From contig NZ_CP022219.1 of NCBI RefSeq assembly GCF_004114915.1, positions 464,501 through 528,500 on the forward strand: a stretch of 64,000 nt of DNA, given 5' to 3'. Of the stretch, positions 1 to 12,851 are shown piece after piece (position 1 is the stretch's first letter; each line of letters begins with the position of its first letter). The notes below the pieces were generated by a model. The model made no database searches. It was not told the DNA's origin and was given only the letters and a program-made list of their open reading frames with translations. Source of the DNA: Bradyrhizobium guangxiense. Lineage in GTDB: Bacteria; Pseudomonadota; Alphaproteobacteria; Rhizobiales; Xanthobacteraceae. A program made the translations under genes and the position numbers.

Positions 1-486
1 CTCGCGCGCTTTCGGCAGCTCGATCACGATATCGGCGGCCTGGCCGAGCGAGGAGGCCGCGTTCGACGTGATGGCGATCATGGGAATGGCGAAGCGCGCC
101 GAATAGTTCACCAGGTTCTTCATCTCCGGCTGCTCGCCGGACCAGGACAGCGCCATGATGACGTCGTCGGTGGTGATCATGCCAAGGTCGCCATGGCCGG
201 CTTCGGCGGCGTGCACGAAGAAGGCGGGCGTGCCCGTCGAGGCCAGCGTCGCGGCAATCTTGCGCCCCATATGGCCGGACTTGCCGAGGCCGGTGACGAT
301 GACGCGGCCCTTGGCGCTGCGGATCAGGTCGACCGCTTTTGCAAACGTCTCGCCCAGCGGGCCGCGCAGTGCGGCTGCGAGCGCGTTGATGCCGCCGCTC
401 TCCGTCTCCAGGGTGCGGAGCGCAGATTCGACGCTGTCGGGGATGGGGCCGGATGATGTGGTCATCAGCGGTTTCGAACTCGGCAT
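1..486 (-). CDS. kdsD: KpsF/GutQ-type arabinose-5-phosphate isomerase, partial (C-terminus outside window)
   Basis: The reverse strand encodes the N-terminal ~160 residues of a sugar isomerase (SIS) domain protein. The family interconverts ribulose-5-phosphate and arabinose-5-phosphate for Kdo and lipopolysaccharide synthesis in the cytoplasm. Visible signatures are the glycine-rich VTGLGKSGHMGRKIA loop and the HAAEAGHGDLGM stretch, both typical of KdsD/KpsF/GutQ, followed by DVIMALSWSGEQPEM. The frame is open to base 1, so any C-terminal CBS pair lies outside. An ATG at 486 and an in-frame ATG at 465 (reading MTTSSGPIPDS) are both possible starts; neither has a strong ribosome-binding site. 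It is divergent from the outer-membrane protein gene to the right. Confidence 0.85.
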   Translation of the reverse strand, partial: MPSSKPLMTTSSGPIPDSVESALRTLETESGGINALAAALRGPLGETFAKAVDLIRSAKGRVIVTGLGKSGHMGRKIAATLASTGTPAFFVHAAEAGHGDLGMITTDDVIMALSWSGEQPEMKNLVNYSARFAIPMIAITSNAASSLGQAADIVIELPKARE

Positions 487-679
487 GGTCTGGTCCAGGG
501 AGGAGGGGGCGTTCGCCCGGTCGGCGCCTCCTTAGCATGCCGCGGCCCTGGAGGCGACGAGGGCGCCAAGCTCCTCAACGCCTCATTAACCATAATTGTT
601 TTAACTCCATTAACGATGGTTCCCGCCAGCCGGCGGAGACCGTCAGGAAAGTGTTTGATTTCGTTGGAGTTATTCCACC

Positions 680-2425
680 GTGGGGTCGTCTCCAGGCACC
701 GGCCGGAGCAAACGCGCGCAAGTCCTGCGCGCGGCTTTGCCATGCCTTGCGCTGACGGTCCTCGGAAGCGCCCCGGCAACCGCCCAGAGCCTCACGCCCG
801 ATCTGTTCAACCCCAACCGCGGCGGCTTCGCCTCGCCCGACACGCTGCCGACGCGCCGCACGGCGGGCGTGCCGCAGGCGCCGTCGGATGCATTGCCGGC
901 GCTGCCCGATCCCAGTGCCGATCCGCGCAAGGCCCGTGAGAGGCCGGCGACCTCGCGCGTCGGCCAGGTCCCGACCTACGGATTGCCTGCCGCCACCGGC
1001 GCGGGCGGCTCCGGCTACGATGCGCTCAACCGCAAGCGACAGCAGCCCAAGCTCTATCCCGGCCAGCCGAAGCCGAAGCGCGCGGCCGGGCCCGGCTCGC
1101 CGGTGCCGACCACAGCGCCGCCGCCGTCCACGCTCGGCCTGCCGAAGATCGCGCCGCCGCCATCTGCGTCGGCGAACAGGGCGCCGGTGCCGGCGGCGAT
1201 GGCAGGCAGCGTGCCCGGCCAGCCGCTGCGCCGCCGCCTCAAGGCGGATGACGATCCGTTCGGCGCCGTCGGCGACTATGCCGGCAGCTTCCTGATCAAG
1301 GGCGGGCTCGAGCTCTCCACCGGCTACGACACCAATCCGACGCGTCTCAACAAGCCGGTCGGCTCGCCGGTCTACGTCGTCGCGCCGGATCTCCTGGTGA
1401 TGTCGGACTGGGAGCGCCACGCGCTGGTCGCTGACCTGCGCGGCTCGTTCTCCGGCTACACCAACAACATGCCGGCGACGGTCGACGGTTTTGCCTCGCC
1501 TTCGCCGGTCGAGGCCAATCGTCCCGACTTCACCGGCCATGTCGACGGCCGCCTCGACGTCGATCGCGACCTCAAGCTGACCTCGCAGCTGCGCCTGCGG
1601 CTCGCCACCGACAATCCCGGCAGCCCGAACGTGCAGGCCGGCCTGCAGAAATATCCCGTGTACGCTGCCTACGGCACGACGGTCGGCTTCGACCAGACTT
1701 TCAATCGTTTCCAGGTCGCCGCCGGCGCCACCGTCGATCGCACCGCCTATACGGATTCGAAACTCACTGACGGGTCGACGTTCAGCAACAACGATCGCGA
1801 CTTCAACCAATATGGCGGCGTGGGGCGCTTCTCCTACGATCTCAAGCCGGGCCTGAAGCCGTTCGTCGAGATCCAGGGCGACACCCGCGTCCACGACCAG
1901 GCCGCCGACCGCAACGGCTATTTCCGCGATTCGAACGGCGGCTATGCCAAGGTGGGCTCGTCCTTCGAGTTCTCGCGCATCCTCACCGGCGAGATCTCGG
2001 TCGGCTATTCCGCGCGCAACTACACCGACCCGCGCCTCAGCCAGCTCGCAGGGTTTCTGACCACGGGTTCTCTGATCTGGAATGCGAGCGGCCTCACCAC
2101 GGTGAAATTCTTCACCGACACGCAGATCGCCGAGACCACCATCCCCGGCTCCTCCGGCGTGCTGGTGCGCACCTACTCGGCCGAGGTCGACCACGACTTC
2201 CGCCGCTGGCTCACCGCAATCGGCAAGTTCACCTACGGCACCTACGATTACCAGAACCAGGGTCGCAACGACAAAACCTACTCGCTCGAAGGCAATTTGA
2301 TCTACAAGCTCAACCGCAACATCTGGGTCAAGGGCACGCTGCGTCACGACATCCTGGATTCGAACCAGCCGGGGTCGAGCTCGCAGGGCACGGTGGTGAT
2401 GGTGGGCGTGCGGCTGCAGAACTAG
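680..2425 (+). CDS. Outer-membrane beta-barrel protein (BBP2-like)
   Basis: 581 residues from a GTG start. A hydrophobic signal segment (ALPCLALTVLGSAPATAQ, about residues 19-36) ends in an AxAQ cleavage site. Residues ~40-190 are Pro/Ala/Arg-rich low complexity, probably a periplasmic or extended linker. From ~195 on the sequence shows alternating polar/aromatic strands (GGLELSTGYDTNPTRL, FVEIQGDTRVH, SFEFSRILTGEISVGYSARN) and ends in VVMVGVRLQN, the aromatic/aliphatic beta-strand end expected of a barrel. The opening of the barrel resembles the BBP2 (outer membrane beta-barrel) family of alphaproteobacteria. No substrate can be named. It lies alone between a divergent kdsD and a palindromic repeat. 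Confidence 0.8.
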   Translation: MGSSPGTGRSKRAQVLRAALPCLALTVLGSAPATAQSLTPDLFNPNRGGFASPDTLPTRRTAGVPQAPSDALPALPDPSADPRKARERPATSRVGQVPTYGLPAATGAGGSGYDALNRKRQQPKLYPGQPKPKRAAGPGSPVPTTAPPPSTLGLPKIAPPPSASANRAPVPAAMAGSVPGQPLRRRLKADDDPFGAVGDYAGSFLIKGGLELSTGYDTNPTRLNKPVGSPVYVVAPDLLVMSDWERHALVADLRGSFSGYTNNMPATVDGFASPSPVEANRPDFTGHVDGRLDVDRDLKLTSQLRLRLATDNPGSPNVQAGLQKYPVYAAYGTTVGFDQTFNRFQVAAGATVDRTAYTDSKLTDGSTFSNNDRDFNQYGGVGRFSYDLKPGLKPFVEIQGDTRVHDQAADRNGYFRDSNGGYAKVGSSFEFSRILTGEISVGYSARNYTDPRLSQLAGFLTTGSLIWNASGLTTVKFFTDTQIAETTIPGSSGVLVRTYSAEVDHDFRRWLTAIGKFTYGTYDYQNQGRNDKTYSLEGNLIYKLNRNIWVKGTLRHDILDSNQPGSSSQGTVVMVGVRLQN

Positions 2426-2484
2426 TGCGCCTGCCGGCACACGTCGGATGAGATGTAGCGCGGAGGCGTGGCTCTCTCCGCTCG

Positions 2485-2586
2485 TCATTCCGGGGCGCGC
2501 GAAGCGCGAGCCCGGAATCCATTTATTCACCAACCTTGCGTCCGGATGGATTCCGGGCTCGCGCCAAGTGGCGCGCCCCGGAATGA
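2485..2586. repeat. Palindromic intergenic repeat
   Basis: A near-perfect long inverted repeat: 2485-2521 (core CATTCCGGGGCGCGC...GAGCCCGGAATCC) pairs with 2547-2586 (GGATTCCGGGCTCGCG...GCGCCCCGGAATG) around a 25-base spacer. It sits between the convergent ends of the barrel-protein gene and gltD. Repeats with this core are, to my knowledge, dispersed in many copies in bradyrhizobial genomes. It may also end transcription from both sides. Confidence 0.85.
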
Positions 2587-2592
2587 CAAAGC

Positions 2593-4044
<1,452 letters not shown>

Positions 4045-4082
4045 TAAACCCGAAGTCCCTGCCGCTTAACTCGTTTGTTCTC

Positions 4083-4193
4083 TCACTCCCCATCCAGAGG
4101 AGCGGCGCGCTCTTGGCGCCGCGTCTCGAAGGATGGGGGTCCGGATGGTGACCTCACGGTTCGAGACGCAGCTATCGCGCTCCTCACCATGAG
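4083..4193. repeat. Inverted repeat in the gltB-gltD gap
   Basis: Nested inverted repeats: GAGGAGCG (4097-4104) pairs with CGCTCCTC (4178-4185), and GTCTCGAA (4123-4130) with TTCGAGAC (4160-4167). An inner GC-rich hairpin (GCGGCGC...GCGCCGC) occupies 4102-4122. The layout matches a second class of dispersed bradyrhizobial palindrome. Lying inside the presumed gltBD operon, it could modulate the gltB:gltD ratio through mRNA folding; that is inference. Confidence 0.65.
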
Positions 4194-4203
4194 GGCTTTT
4201 ATA

Positions 4204-8935
<4,732 letters not shown>

Positions 8936-9426
8936 TGTTCCTGTCCTCTCCGTGCGGCAAGCTGCCTCACCGCCATCTTCGGCGCACCTTGGGCGTTCCG
9001 CGGCACCCGCCTCTGGGTCACCGCTCGTCCGCTGCGAGCCGCATTTTCTTAAATTCAGGCCAAGGCGTTCCTCGTCCCCGAGAACGGCTTTGCCCGTTGC
9101 CTTATGGTGCTCGAAAGCACCGACTTTCGCTGCAATCCCTGTGCCGGGACCGCAAGCAAAATTGAGACAGTCTTCCTGTCCTAACCATCACCTTGCCAAA
9201 TTTTTGTCTAGCACACAAGCGCGCGAAAGTCCCGATTCCCGATAAGTCAATCAATCGCTTTCCAAAAGTTGCGCAGCCCCGGTTTTGAAGCAAACGCGCC
9301 CCGATCCGGCCCTGTGGACGCCGAAATCCCAAATGAAGCTTCGGATCAACTCTTCGGAAGGCGCGCCACGCCGCAAGAAGCGAAAGAGCGCCAGCCAGCC
9401 GGGGCCTGACAGGAGCGTGTCGACCG
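8936..9426. other. Intergenic region between gltB and a divergent exported-protein gene
   Basis: 491 bases without a supported gene. A small hairpin GGTGCT-CGAA-AGCACC lies near 9104-9120, and AT-rich stretches near 9045-9056 and 9194-9212 are the likely promoter area for gltB and the rightward gene. I found no convincing sigma-54 (GG-N10-GC) or other operator. Confidence 0.5.
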
Positions 9427-10173
9427 ATGAAGTTTTTCACAGGATGTGTGGCTGCCGCCACGCTGGCGCTGGTCGTGAGCGCCGGACAACGGCAGGGTTT
9501 GGCGCAAGTTGCCACCAGCGGTATCGTGAGGGGGACGGTGGTCCTGGTGTCGGATTTCGACGGACCCTACGGGCCTCCCGAGGCCGCGCCGCCGCCGCGT
9601 TATGGCTATGGCTACGACGGGCGCGGCCCGGCGCCGGAGGTGTTGCCGCCGACCGAGGTCTATGCGGTGCTGCGCGACAACGGCTTCTCGCCGCTCGGCA
9701 TCCCGCGCCTGCGCGGCAGCGTGTACACCATCGCGGTGATCGACCGGCATGGCGACGATGGCCGGCTCGTGATCGATGCCCGCGACGGCCGGATCATCCG
9801 TTTCATGCCGGCCGCCGACGCCTACGGCATGGCGCCCGGTTATGACGAGCGCGCGGTCGCGCCCTATGGCCCGCAAAGCGCGCTGCCGCCGCCGACCGTG
9901 ATCCGCAGCGGCCCGCCGCGGCCGCCGGCCGCCATCCCGCATGTTGCGAGCCGCACCGTGCCGTTGCCCAAGGCCGCCCCGCGACGCGGCGAGACGCCGG
10001 TCGCCGCCACCAAACCGGCGGAGCCTGCAGCGCCGCAGGCGCAGGCCGCGCAGCAGACCGCTGCCGCGCAGGCCAAGCCGACCGAGGCCGCCGCGCCAAC
10101 GGTCGGCCAGGTGAAGCCGGCCCCAACCATTCTGCCGACGCAGGAGATGCCGGCGGCGCAGGGGCTGGATTAG
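9427..10173 (+). CDS. Exported Ala/Pro-rich protein of unknown function
   Basis: 248 residues. A signal peptide (MKFFTGCVAAATLALVVSAG, cleavage near LAQ/VAT) is followed by a GIVRGTVVLVSDF segment, a Pro/Tyr-rich patch (PPPRYGYGYDGRG) and a compact domain at ~75-125 (TEVYAVLRDNGFSPLGIPRL, YTIAVIDRHGDDGRLVIDAR, GRIIRFMP). That domain looks like the small PepSY-like fold of exported rhizobial proteins. Residues 130-248 are low-complexity Ala/Pro/Gln, perhaps a cell-wall-spanning tail. Likely periplasmic; function unknown. A strong hairpin follows the stop. Confidence 0.7.
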   Translation: MKFFTGCVAAATLALVVSAGQRQGLAQVATSGIVRGTVVLVSDFDGPYGPPEAAPPPRYGYGYDGRGPAPEVLPPTEVYAVLRDNGFSPLGIPRLRGSVYTIAVIDRHGDDGRLVIDARDGRIIRFMPAADAYGMAPGYDERAVAPYGPQSALPPPTVIRSGPPRPPAAIPHVASRTVPLPKAAPRRGETPVAATKPAEPAAPQAQAAQQTAAAQAKPTEAAAPTVGQVKPAPTILPTQEMPAAQGLD

Positions 10174-10211
10174 CGCTCCGAGCTTGACGCGACGGCAGGC
10201 GGGCAAAACAA

Positions 10212-10238
10212 AAGGCGCCTGAGGAATTCAGGCGCCTT
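10212..10238. terminator. Bidirectional intrinsic terminator
   Basis: An 11-bp perfect stem AAGGCGCCTGA / TCAGGCGCCTT with a 5-base loop, flanked by A-rich and T-containing sequence, between two convergent genes. Confidence 0.8.
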
Positions 10239-10258
10239 CCTCATTTCAGTGATTCCCT

Positions 10259-11029
10259 TCAGCTCCGGGGATATCCCGCCGCTTCCAGGATCAAATTCGC
10301 CACCTCCTTCGGATGCGACACCAGCGAGAGGTGGCCGGCATCGAGCTCGATCGTGGTGGCGTTCATGCGCTTGGCGAGGAAGCGCTCGAGATCGGGGTTG
10401 ATGGTGTAGTCGTTCTTCGACACCGCGTACCAGCTCGGCTTGGAGTGCCAGGCCGCCTCACTGGTGCGGCCGGCGAAGATCGAGGCTGCGGTCGGCCATT
10501 GCACGGCATAGAGCTCCTTGGCCTGCTCCGGCTTCACGCCATTGGCAAAGTACTTCAGGAAGGCCTCTTCCGAGAGCTTGGTGTAGCCGTCGCGCTCGAC
10601 GATGCCGGCGCGCGCGGGTCCCGTCGGGAATTGCTTCGACAGCGCGACGAAATCCTCGTTCGCATCCGGCGCGCGGGCGGCAACATAGACGAGACCAGTT
10701 ACTTTCGCATCGGTGCCGACCTGGCTGATCACGGTGCCGCCCCAGGAATGCGCCACCAGCACCGTGGGACCGTCCTGCTCGGCCAGCGCGCGCTTGGTCG
10801 CCTCGACGGAGTCGGCAAGCGACGACAGCGGATTCTGTACGGCCGTGACATGCAGGCCCGCGGCCTGCAGGATCGGAATCACCTCCGACCAGCTCGAGCC
10901 GTCAGCCCAGGCGCCGTGCACCAGCACCACGTTCTTGGCTTTCACCGTTTGTGGTGCCTGCGCATGTGCAAGGCCGAGGGAAGCCGCCAAAAGGCTCACG
11001 GCGACAAAAAGGCTGCGCCAAAGTGACAT
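10259..11029 (-). CDS. Exported alpha/beta hydrolase
   Basis: 256 residues from the ATG at 11029, preceded by GGAG at good spacing; an in-frame upstream ATG at 11065 would spoil the signal peptide. Residues 1-24 form a signal peptide ending AHAQA. The mature protein opens with VVLVHGAWADGSSW (oxyanion HG), has the nucleophile elbow AHSWGG and a late DAGHLSLVSHP that supplies the catalytic histidine. This is the small periplasmic esterase-like alpha/beta hydrolase class; the substrate is unknown. A clear paralogue lies at 55032-55817. Confidence 0.85.
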   Translation of the reverse strand: MSLWRSLFVAVSLLAASLGLAHAQAPQTVKAKNVVLVHGAWADGSSWSEVIPILQAAGLHVTAVQNPLSSLADSVEATKRALAEQDGPTVLVAHSWGGTVISQVGTDAKVTGLVYVAARAPDANEDFVALSKQFPTGPARAGIVERDGYTKLSEEAFLKYFANGVKPEQAKELYAVQWPTAASIFAGRTSEAAWHSKPSWYAVSKNDYTINPDLERFLAKRMNATTIELDAGHLSLVSHPKEVANLILEAAGYPRS

Positions 11030-11127
11030 GATCGTTCTCCGTCTTGTTTTGGGGTCGATGCCCAAAGGACGGAGGGAGAGACAGCGGCGTTACTCGTCTT
11101 CACTGCTCTGTGATGCAGTGCAAAACA

Positions 11128-11155
11128 AAAACGCCCCGGGGCACCGGGGCGTTTT
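11128..11155 (-). terminator. Intrinsic terminator of the Hsp20 gene
   Basis: Stem AAAACGCCCCG / CGGGGCGTTTT with loop GGGCAC. Read on the reverse strand it follows the Hsp20 stop and ends in a T-rich run. Confidence 0.8.
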
Positions 11156-11179
11156 CATAACTTGGAAGTGGGGCGCGAT

Positions 11180-11650
11180 TTACGCGGCGGCCTGCGCGGC
11201 CGAGTTCTCGATCACCTGCGTCTTTGTGCCGGCGTTGATCGCGATCTGGCGCGGCTTCTTCGCCTCGGGAATCTCACGGACGAGGTCGACGTGAAGCAGC
11301 CCGTTCTCGAGCGAGGCGTCCTTCACCTGCACGAAGTCGGCGAGCTGGAAAGCACGTTCGAAGGCGCGCGCGGCGATGCCGCGGTACAGCACTTCGTTCT
11401 TGCTGTTCTCGTTGGCGACCTTCTCGCCCTTGATCGTCAGCGTGTTTTCCTTCGCGACGATGGAGAGCTCGTCCTTGGCGAAGCCCGAAACCGCAACGGT
11501 GATGCGGTAGGCGTTCTCGCCGGTACGTTCGATGTTATAGGGGGGATAGCCCGGGCTGCTGCCGTCCGAACCGGCCTGGTCGAGCAGGTTGAAGAGACGG
11601 TCGAAGCCGACGGTGGAACGATAGAACGGGGTGAGATCGTAACTACGCAT
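11180..11650 (-). CDS. Small heat-shock protein, Hsp20/IbpA family
   Basis: 156 residues from ATG 11650, behind a GGAGG that is folded into an RNA thermometer (separate entry). N-terminal MRSYDLTPFYRSTVGFDRLF is the rhizobial HspA-class opening. The alpha-crystallin domain runs from PPYNIERTGENAYRITVAVSGF through LTIKGEK and RGIAARAFERAFQLAD to NGLLHVDLVREIPEA. An ATP-independent holdase that keeps heat-denatured proteins soluble in the cytoplasm. The C-terminal I-x-I motif is not obvious; KPRQIAINAG probably fills that role. Regulation is well supported by an upstream sigma-32 promoter plus ROSE element. Confidence 0.95.
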   Translation of the reverse strand: MRSYDLTPFYRSTVGFDRLFNLLDQAGSDGSSPGYPPYNIERTGENAYRITVAVSGFAKDELSIVAKENTLTIKGEKVANENSKNEVLYRGIAARAFERAFQLADFVQVKDASLENGLLHVDLVREIPEAKKPRQIAINAGTKTQVIENSAAQAAA

Positions 11651-11762
11651 GGTCAAGTCCTCCATTGAGCGACTGTTGGTACCCCGCCCGCCAATCGGGC
11701 CGGGCTTTCGTCTGTGTGCAGCCTGATGTTCCGGTTCCGAAACACTGGTAGCGGCCTGCACG
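11651..11762 (-). promoter_or_regulatory. ROSE-type RNA thermometer in the Hsp20 leader
   Basis: The ~110-nt leader ends in a short hairpin (11656-11674) in which AGUCGCUC pairs with GAGGACU around an AAUG loop, leaving one G bulged. This buries the Shine-Dalgarno GGAGG. A UCGCU anti-SD strand with a bulged G opposite GGAGGA, a few bases before the ATG, is the defining feature of ROSE (repression of heat-shock gene expression) elements known from Bradyrhizobium. An upstream GC-rich hairpin (GCCCG...CGGGC, about 11685-11710) gives the usual multi-stem layout. At normal temperature translation is blocked; heating melts the weak final stem. Confidence 0.85.
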
Positions 11763-11768
11763 AAGGTG

Positions 11769-11796
11769 ATATGGGTGGAACGAGACGGCGTTCAAG
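11769..11796 (-). promoter_or_regulatory. Sigma-32 (RpoH) promoter for the Hsp20 gene
   Basis: Reverse strand: CTTGAA (-35, at 11791-11796), 15-base spacer, CCCATAT (-10, ending at 11769). This is an almost perfect match to the RpoH consensus. It places the transcription start near 11762, giving a leader whose length fits the ROSE element. Confidence 0.85.
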
Positions 11797-11855
11797 AGGG
11801 CGGCATTTGCGCCTTTACGGCGCTTTAGCCCCTTGATTTGCAGCACTTCCCGCCT

Positions 11856-12803
11856 ATGACGCTGGTCTCGATCCCGTCCAACCCCGTCCCCGAAGACGTC
11901 GTCAGCGGCACCATCAAAACCCCCGATGGCGTCGAGCTGCGCTTTGCGCGCTGGGCGCCGCCCGCCGGCCGCAAGGGCACAGTCTGCGTCTTCACCGGGC
12001 GCAGCGAGCAGATCGAGAAATATTTCGAGACCGTGCGGGACCTGCGCGACCGCGGCTTTGCGGTGGCGATGATCGACTGGCGCGGGCAGGGCCATTCCTC
12101 GCGCCGCCTGCGCGATCCGCGCAAGGGCTATGTGCGCGACTTCGCCGATTTCGAGATCGACGTCGAGACGTTCGTGCAGCAGGTGGTGCTGCCGGATTGT
12201 CCTCCGCCCTTCTTCGCGCTGGCCCACTCCATGGGCGGCACAGTGATGCTGCGGGTGGCGCATGCGGGCAAGCGCTGGTTCGACCGCATGGTGCTGTCGG
12301 CACCGATGATCGACCTGCCCGGCCGCACCACCTCGTTTCCGGTCCGTGCGTTGCTGAAGACGATGCGCCTACTCGGGCAGGGCGGCCGCTATGTCCCCGG
12401 CGGCAGCGACCGCCTCACCGGGCTCGATCCCTTCATCAACAATCCCGTGACCAGCGATCCGGTCCGCTATGCGCGCAATGCCGCGATCCTGGAGGAGGAC
12501 CCGACGCTCGGACTGGCGTCACCGACGGTCGCCTGGGCCGATACCGCCTTCCGCGCGATGCACACGTTCAAGCGCGTCAACTACCCCTCCGAGATCCGCC
12601 AGCCGATCCTGATGCTGGCGGCCTCCAACGACACCGTGGTCTCGACCGCGGCGATCGAGGAATTCGCCTATCATTTGCGCGCCGGCTCCCACCTCGTGAT
12701 CGCCGGCGCCAAGCACGAGATCCTGCAGGAGCAGGACCGCTACCGCTCCCAGTTCTGGGCCGCCTTCGACGCCTTCGTCCCGGGCACGCCGCTGTTCAAG
12801 TGA
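11856..12803 (+). CDS. Alpha/beta hydrolase, lysophospholipase-like
   Basis: 315 residues from ATG 11856 (a TTG 18 bases upstream is in frame but less likely). No signal peptide, so cytoplasmic. Monoacylglycerol-lipase/PldB-type signatures: GTVCVFTGRSEQIEKYFE, then MIDWRGQGHSSR, the nucleophile elbow LAHSMGGTV, and the C-terminal histidine in AGAKHEILQEQDRYR. The IEKYFE and DWRGQGxS patterns are typical of alphaproteobacterial lysophospholipase L2 homologues, which cleave lysophospholipids or monoglycerides; substrate unproven. It lies divergently next to the Hsp20 control region and is convergent with the di-haem cytochrome gene. Confidence 0.85.
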   Translation: MTLVSIPSNPVPEDVVSGTIKTPDGVELRFARWAPPAGRKGTVCVFTGRSEQIEKYFETVRDLRDRGFAVAMIDWRGQGHSSRRLRDPRKGYVRDFADFEIDVETFVQQVVLPDCPPPFFALAHSMGGTVMLRVAHAGKRWFDRMVLSAPMIDLPGRTTSFPVRALLKTMRLLGQGGRYVPGGSDRLTGLDPFINNPVTSDPVRYARNAAILEEDPTLGLASPTVAWADTAFRAMHTFKRVNYPSEIRQPILMLAASNDTVVSTAAIEEFAYHLRAGSHLVIAGAKHEILQEQDRYRSQFWAAFDAFVPGTPLFK

Positions 12804-12810
12804 AGATCTT

Positions 12811-12841
12811 CGTCATGGCCGGGACAAGCCCGGCCATGACG
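12811..12841. terminator. Palindrome / bidirectional terminator between convergent genes
   Basis: A perfect 13-bp stem CGTCATGGCCGGG / CCCGGCCATGACG with loop ACAAG, exactly between two convergent stop codons. The core also resembles a bradyrhizobial dispersed palindrome. Confidence 0.75.
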
Positions 12842-12851
12842 ACGAGATCAT

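Noticed and set aside
9180..9260. Possible sigma-54 promoter ahead of gltB
   Set aside because: No TGGCAC-N5-TTGC arrangement could be placed on the reverse strand.
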